The position numbers were made by a program, and so were the translations under genes. Shown in pieces: positions 61,452-64,000 of a stretch of 64,000 nt of DNA. Below the pieces are notes generated by a model. It had not been told where the DNA came from and made no database searches. It was given only the letters and a program-made list of their open reading frames with translations. The DNA comes from Candidatus Bathyarchaeota archaeon (GTDB taxonomy: Archaea > Thermoproteota > Bathyarchaeia > Bathyarchaeales > Bathycorpusculaceae). The stretch spans positions 54,517 through 118,516 of the forward strand of contig JALHSQ010000017.1 of assembly GCA_022865885.1 (NCBI GenBank), in the 5' to 3' direction. Numbering within the stretch: the stretch's first letter is position 1; every line of letters begins with the position of its first letter.

Positions 61452-62678
61452 ATGACAAGAACTGATTTTGACTTTGGTTTCCCAACAGAAGTGATTGAAG
61501 AAGGAAAAGGCAAATTCCTTGTCCCCAGACTGAAAGCATTCGTGAAGTCCCCTTCTGAGTATGCTCCCTCAAAGGCTCCGGTTTTCTACAATCCAGTCAT
61601 GAAGCTGAACCGTGACATAGCTGTTCTAGCGTTACAAGCATATCAAAGAATCGTTGACCGTGAAATCTCTGCCTGTGAACCCTTCGCTGGCTGTGGGATT
61701 AGAGGAGTGCGATTTGCAGTAGAAGTTAACGGCGTAAAAGAGGTTGTGATGAATGATATTAGCGGCAAAGCTGTCCAGATTGTCAAGTACAACACACAAT
61801 TGAATGATGCTGGGGAAAAGGTCAAATTCAGACATCAAGATGCGAATCTGCTCTTGAGTCGTCATGGCGCCCCACGTAAGAGGTTCGACGTCATAGACGT
61901 AGATCCGTTTGGTTCACCTGCGCCCTATATTGATTCTGCCGTTCGAGCCCTGCGCGATGGCGGCTTGTTGGCCTTGACAGCGACTGACATGGCGCCTCTT
62001 TGCGGAGTTCATCCGAAGGCGTGTATCAGAAAATACGGCGGAAAACCCTTGCGCACTGAGTACTGCCACGAATTGGCAGCTAGATTGTTGGCCGGTTGCT
62101 TGGCAACAATCGCGGCGAAGCATGAGATAGGTGTTAACGTCGTATTCAGTCACAGTGCAGACCACTACGTGAGAGTCTATGCGCTTGTGGAGTATGGAGC
62201 GAAGAAGGCTGATGAAAGCCTTAGAAACATGGGTTATGTGCTTCATTGTTTCAGGTGTTTCCACAGAGAAAGCCGAAATGGATTATCCACGCTCGCTTTT
62301 CCAGAAGAATGCTGCGAATGCGGTTCAAAACTTAGTGTTGGCGGACCATTGTGGCTTGGAGAACTTTCCGACAAAGATTTCTGTCAACGGCTAGAAGAGG
62401 AGGCTAAGCAGAAGAAGCTTGAGCGTGGAGAGAGAATAGAGAGGACTCTGAGACTAGCACAGAACGAGAACGACACCTCAGTGGGATATTATGTCGTTGA
62501 CAAACTTTGTGATGCTTTGAACTTGCCAGTTCCATCCATAAAGAAGGTTGTCGAAGGCTTGAGAGAAGAGGGATTTCAAGCTTCTCCAACGCGTTTTAAC
62601 CCTAAAGGGATCAGATCGAACGCCCCAGCAGCTAGGATAAAAGAAGTAGTCTCTAAAAAAGTAAGGGTTGATCTCTGA
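61452..62678 (+). CDS. trm1: tRNA (guanine26-N2)-dimethyltransferase
   Basis: The 408-residue Trm1 enzyme has CEPFAGCGIRGVRFA (SAM site), the IDVDPFGSPAPYIDSA motif (about 140-155) and a C-terminal region with CFRC and CCEC zinc-type cysteines. It makes N2,N2-dimethylguanosine at position 26 of tRNA. ATG start. It is divergent from the THEP1 gene. Confidence 0.95.
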   Translation: MTRTDFDFGFPTEVIEEGKGKFLVPRLKAFVKSPSEYAPSKAPVFYNPVMKLNRDIAVLALQAYQRIVDREISACEPFAGCGIRGVRFAVEVNGVKEVVMNDISGKAVQIVKYNTQLNDAGEKVKFRHQDANLLLSRHGAPRKRFDVIDVDPFGSPAPYIDSAVRALRDGGLLALTATDMAPLCGVHPKACIRKYGGKPLRTEYCHELAARLLAGCLATIAAKHEIGVNVVFSHSADHYVRVYALVEYGAKKADESLRNMGYVLHCFRCFHRESRNGLSTLAFPEECCECGSKLSVGGPLWLGELSDKDFCQRLEEEAKQKKLERGERIERTLRLAQNENDTSVGYYVVDKLCDALNLPVPSIKKVVEGLREEGFQASPTRFNPKGIRSNAPAARIKEVVSKKVRVDL

Positions 62679-62708
62679 ACGTCAGGCAATTCCAACGGTG
62701 CACTTTGT

Positions 62709-63323
62709 CTAGTGGCCTTCGATTGTGCAATGTTTCTTGAGGTATCCTTCCAGATCATCTTTCAATGTCTGTTTGAGCAAGTCCATTCGCATACTCAAGT
62801 ATTCGTCTCGGAGAATGTCAAAGTGGAAGCCGTCCCATTTTTGACCGTTCACGAAAATGGCTTGTCTCATTGCTCCTCCTTTCTTGAAACCGCATGATTC
62901 AAGAGCTTTGTGAGCGCGAACGTTGAATTCAACGCTCCAAGCTTCGCAGCGGTCCGCGTTCAACTGGTGGAAAGACATTTCCAGTAGAGCCACGGTGATT
63001 TGTCTACCCAGCCCTTTTCCCCATAGTTCTTTCTTGCCGATGTATGTTCCGACACTTGCAGTTTTGACATTTGCCCAATCCTGTTTTTCTATACGTGCAA
63101 TGCCAATCGCTTCCTTTGAATCAACAAGCTCAACTATGAAGTGAAGCTCCCTCTCTTCTTTCACCCAGTCTTCATACTGCTTTTCTAGTTGTGCCATGTT
63201 CAGGAAGTTCATCGGTCTGCTTCTTGAATACATTATTACTTCGAAATCGTTTTCCCATTCGTGCAACTGTTTCAGATCTTCCTTCTCCACTGGTCTGAAC
63301 CGAACGTTGCCAAACTCGAACAT
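62709..63323 (-). CDS. GNAT family acetyltransferase (RimJ/RimL-like)
   Basis: The 204-residue single GNAT domain starts VRFRPVEKEDLKQLHEW and has the acetyl-CoA loop YIGKKELWGKGLGRQITVAL (about 92-111), followed by the AWSVEFNVRAHKALESCGFKKGG strand region. This is typical of Nα- or small-molecule acetyltransferases of the RimJ/RimL kind. The C-terminal 40 residues are an added helix. Substrate unknown. Confidence 0.85.
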   Translation of the reverse strand: MFEFGNVRFRPVEKEDLKQLHEWENDFEVIMYSRSRPMNFLNMAQLEKQYEDWVKEERELHFIVELVDSKEAIGIARIEKQDWANVKTASVGTYIGKKELWGKGLGRQITVALLEMSFHQLNADRCEAWSVEFNVRAHKALESCGFKKGGAMRQAIFVNGQKWDGFHFDILRDEYLSMRMDLLKQTLKDDLEGYLKKHCTIEGH

Positions 63324-63449
63324 GCGCGTTCACCATGTAAGCCAGAATCGTTAGTTCAACGTTACTATTAAGTCTAACCGAATATGGAAACCTGATGAAA
63401 TATAGTCTGATTTTCTAATGAAGCTTAACCCTGCCAGCTAACAGCCTCT

Positions 63450-63950
63450 TTATCCTTTCTGTGAAACACATGGGCGCGCTATTTTGTAGCGTTCTGTCAC
63501 GTTCTCGATTAGGCCATTCTCAAAAGCATAAATCTCTTTCAGACTCTTCTTCCAGTCTCTCTCATACATCAAGGGATCATCTATCATCTTTTCTGAAGGA
63601 TCAATATGCATCCACCTGTTTCTTTTCATATCCCACACTTCGGTCCAAACATGATCAGACATGTCAAGAATCAATCGCGCACGATAACCATGGGCTAAAC
63701 AAAGGGCAGTAAACAAGATACTGAACTCTCCACATCTTCCCTTGCCATAGGCAATTATCTCCAAAGGATCATTGTGGCGGACCATGTCACCATCGCTCCA
63801 CGCCATTCTTCCGTGAAGCCAAACAAGCAACTCAGCCAGATCATACGTTCTTTCGAAGGATTTCTTCAGCTCAAGAAGCAAGGAAGGATCAGCTAGTCTC
63901 ACACTTACTTCTGTATACTTCTTGATCGAGGCTTGATCTGGGAGATTCAT
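63450..63950 (-). CDS. transglutaminase-like (peptide N-glycanase type) protein
   Basis: The 166-residue protein has a complete Cys-His-Asp triad: C73 (GRCGEF), H100 (SDHVWTEVW) and D117 (HIDPSE). The order and spacing fit the transglutaminase-like fold, and the sequence resembles the catalytic core of peptide N-glycanases. No signal peptide. The CxxC zinc pairs of eukaryotic PNGase are absent. Function as glycoamidase, peptidase or otherwise cannot be resolved. Confidence 0.8.
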   Translation of the reverse strand: MNLPDQASIKKYTEVSVRLADPSLLLELKKSFERTYDLAELLVWLHGRMAWSDGDMVRHNDPLEIIAYGKGRCGEFSILFTALCLAHGYRARLILDMSDHVWTEVWDMKRNRWMHIDPSEKMIDDPLMYERDWKKSLKEIYAFENGLIENVTERYKIARPCVSQKG

Positions 63951-64000
63951 TCAGCTTCTGCTCCATAATGAGTTGATCCCGTAATGTATCGTATAATGAC

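Overview
The window is chromosomal DNA from an archaeon. It carries aIF1A, a RIO1 kinase, a Dim2-like KH protein, aIF2-beta, DUF424, Nop5 and fibrillarin, Trm1, RNase HII, an archaeal-type IleRS and a split glycine decarboxylase. Many starts are GTG or TTG behind GGTG/GAGG ribosome-binding sites. The DUF3227 proteins, the AF1577-type radical SAM enzyme, the PadR regulators and the secreted dockerin/CARDB/beta-helix proteins suggest the TACK side, most likely Bathyarchaeia. That placement is inference. Coding density is high and no intact insertion sequence or CRISPR array was seen.

Layout. 1-7.3 kb: 3' end of tRNA-His, a fused Mg-chelatase ATPase/VWA protein, a UPF0282 hydrolase, and an aIF1A-RIO1-KH-unknown operon on the minus strand. 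A family 2 glycosyltransferase and a 33-residue zinc-ribbon peptide follow. 7.4-19.8 kb: an accessory island of large exported proteins (C13 peptidase-like, alpha-helical, NosD-like beta-helix, coiled-coil stalk), most with CARDB and dockerin-like modules. Inside it lie a winged-helix regulator with a 54-residue nine-cysteine protein, and relics of a zinc-finger gene and a tyrosine recombinase. 19.8-26.4 kb: housekeeping genes (DUF424-aIF2-beta, VOC, gcvPA-gcvPB, HIT, DUF59, DUF2099). 26.6-29.1 kb: a regulator-rich stretch with divergent PadR genes, a DUF3227 gene and a decayed winged-helix gene. 29.2-33 kb: GGPP synthase, a 16-codon mini-ORF with its own expression signals, an MFS transporter and a peptide-modifying radical SAM enzyme. 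33-36 kb: another dockerin protein with a second recombinase relic beside it. 36-52 kb: transporters, a ketosynthase-like protein with Ser in place of the catalytic Cys, IleRS, a tail-anchored beta-helix protein, an MBL hydrolase, an ABC exporter, a second DUF3227 gene and two tandem-GNAT acetyltransferases. 52.2-55.5 kb: a complete nrdR-nrdD-nrdG class III ribonucleotide reductase operon. 55.6-64 kb: an RpoH with a eukaryote-like Rpb5 N-terminal domain, an arrestin-like zinc-ribbon protein, nop5-flpA, an XRE regulator, rnhB, THEP1 NTPase, trm1, GNAT and transglutaminase genes.

How the parts fit. The core genes cover translation initiation, ribosome and RNP maturation, tRNA modification and anaerobic deoxynucleotide synthesis, which fits a strict anaerobe. 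The exported proteins share CARDB/dockerin C-termini, and two of them share a promoter-proximal element, so they look like one co-expressed cell-surface set. No cohesin partner is present. The strongest leads are the full-length Rpb5-like RpoH, the mini-ORF near the radical SAM enzyme, the nine-cysteine protein paired with a regulator, and the doubly frameshifted C13 peptidase gene.
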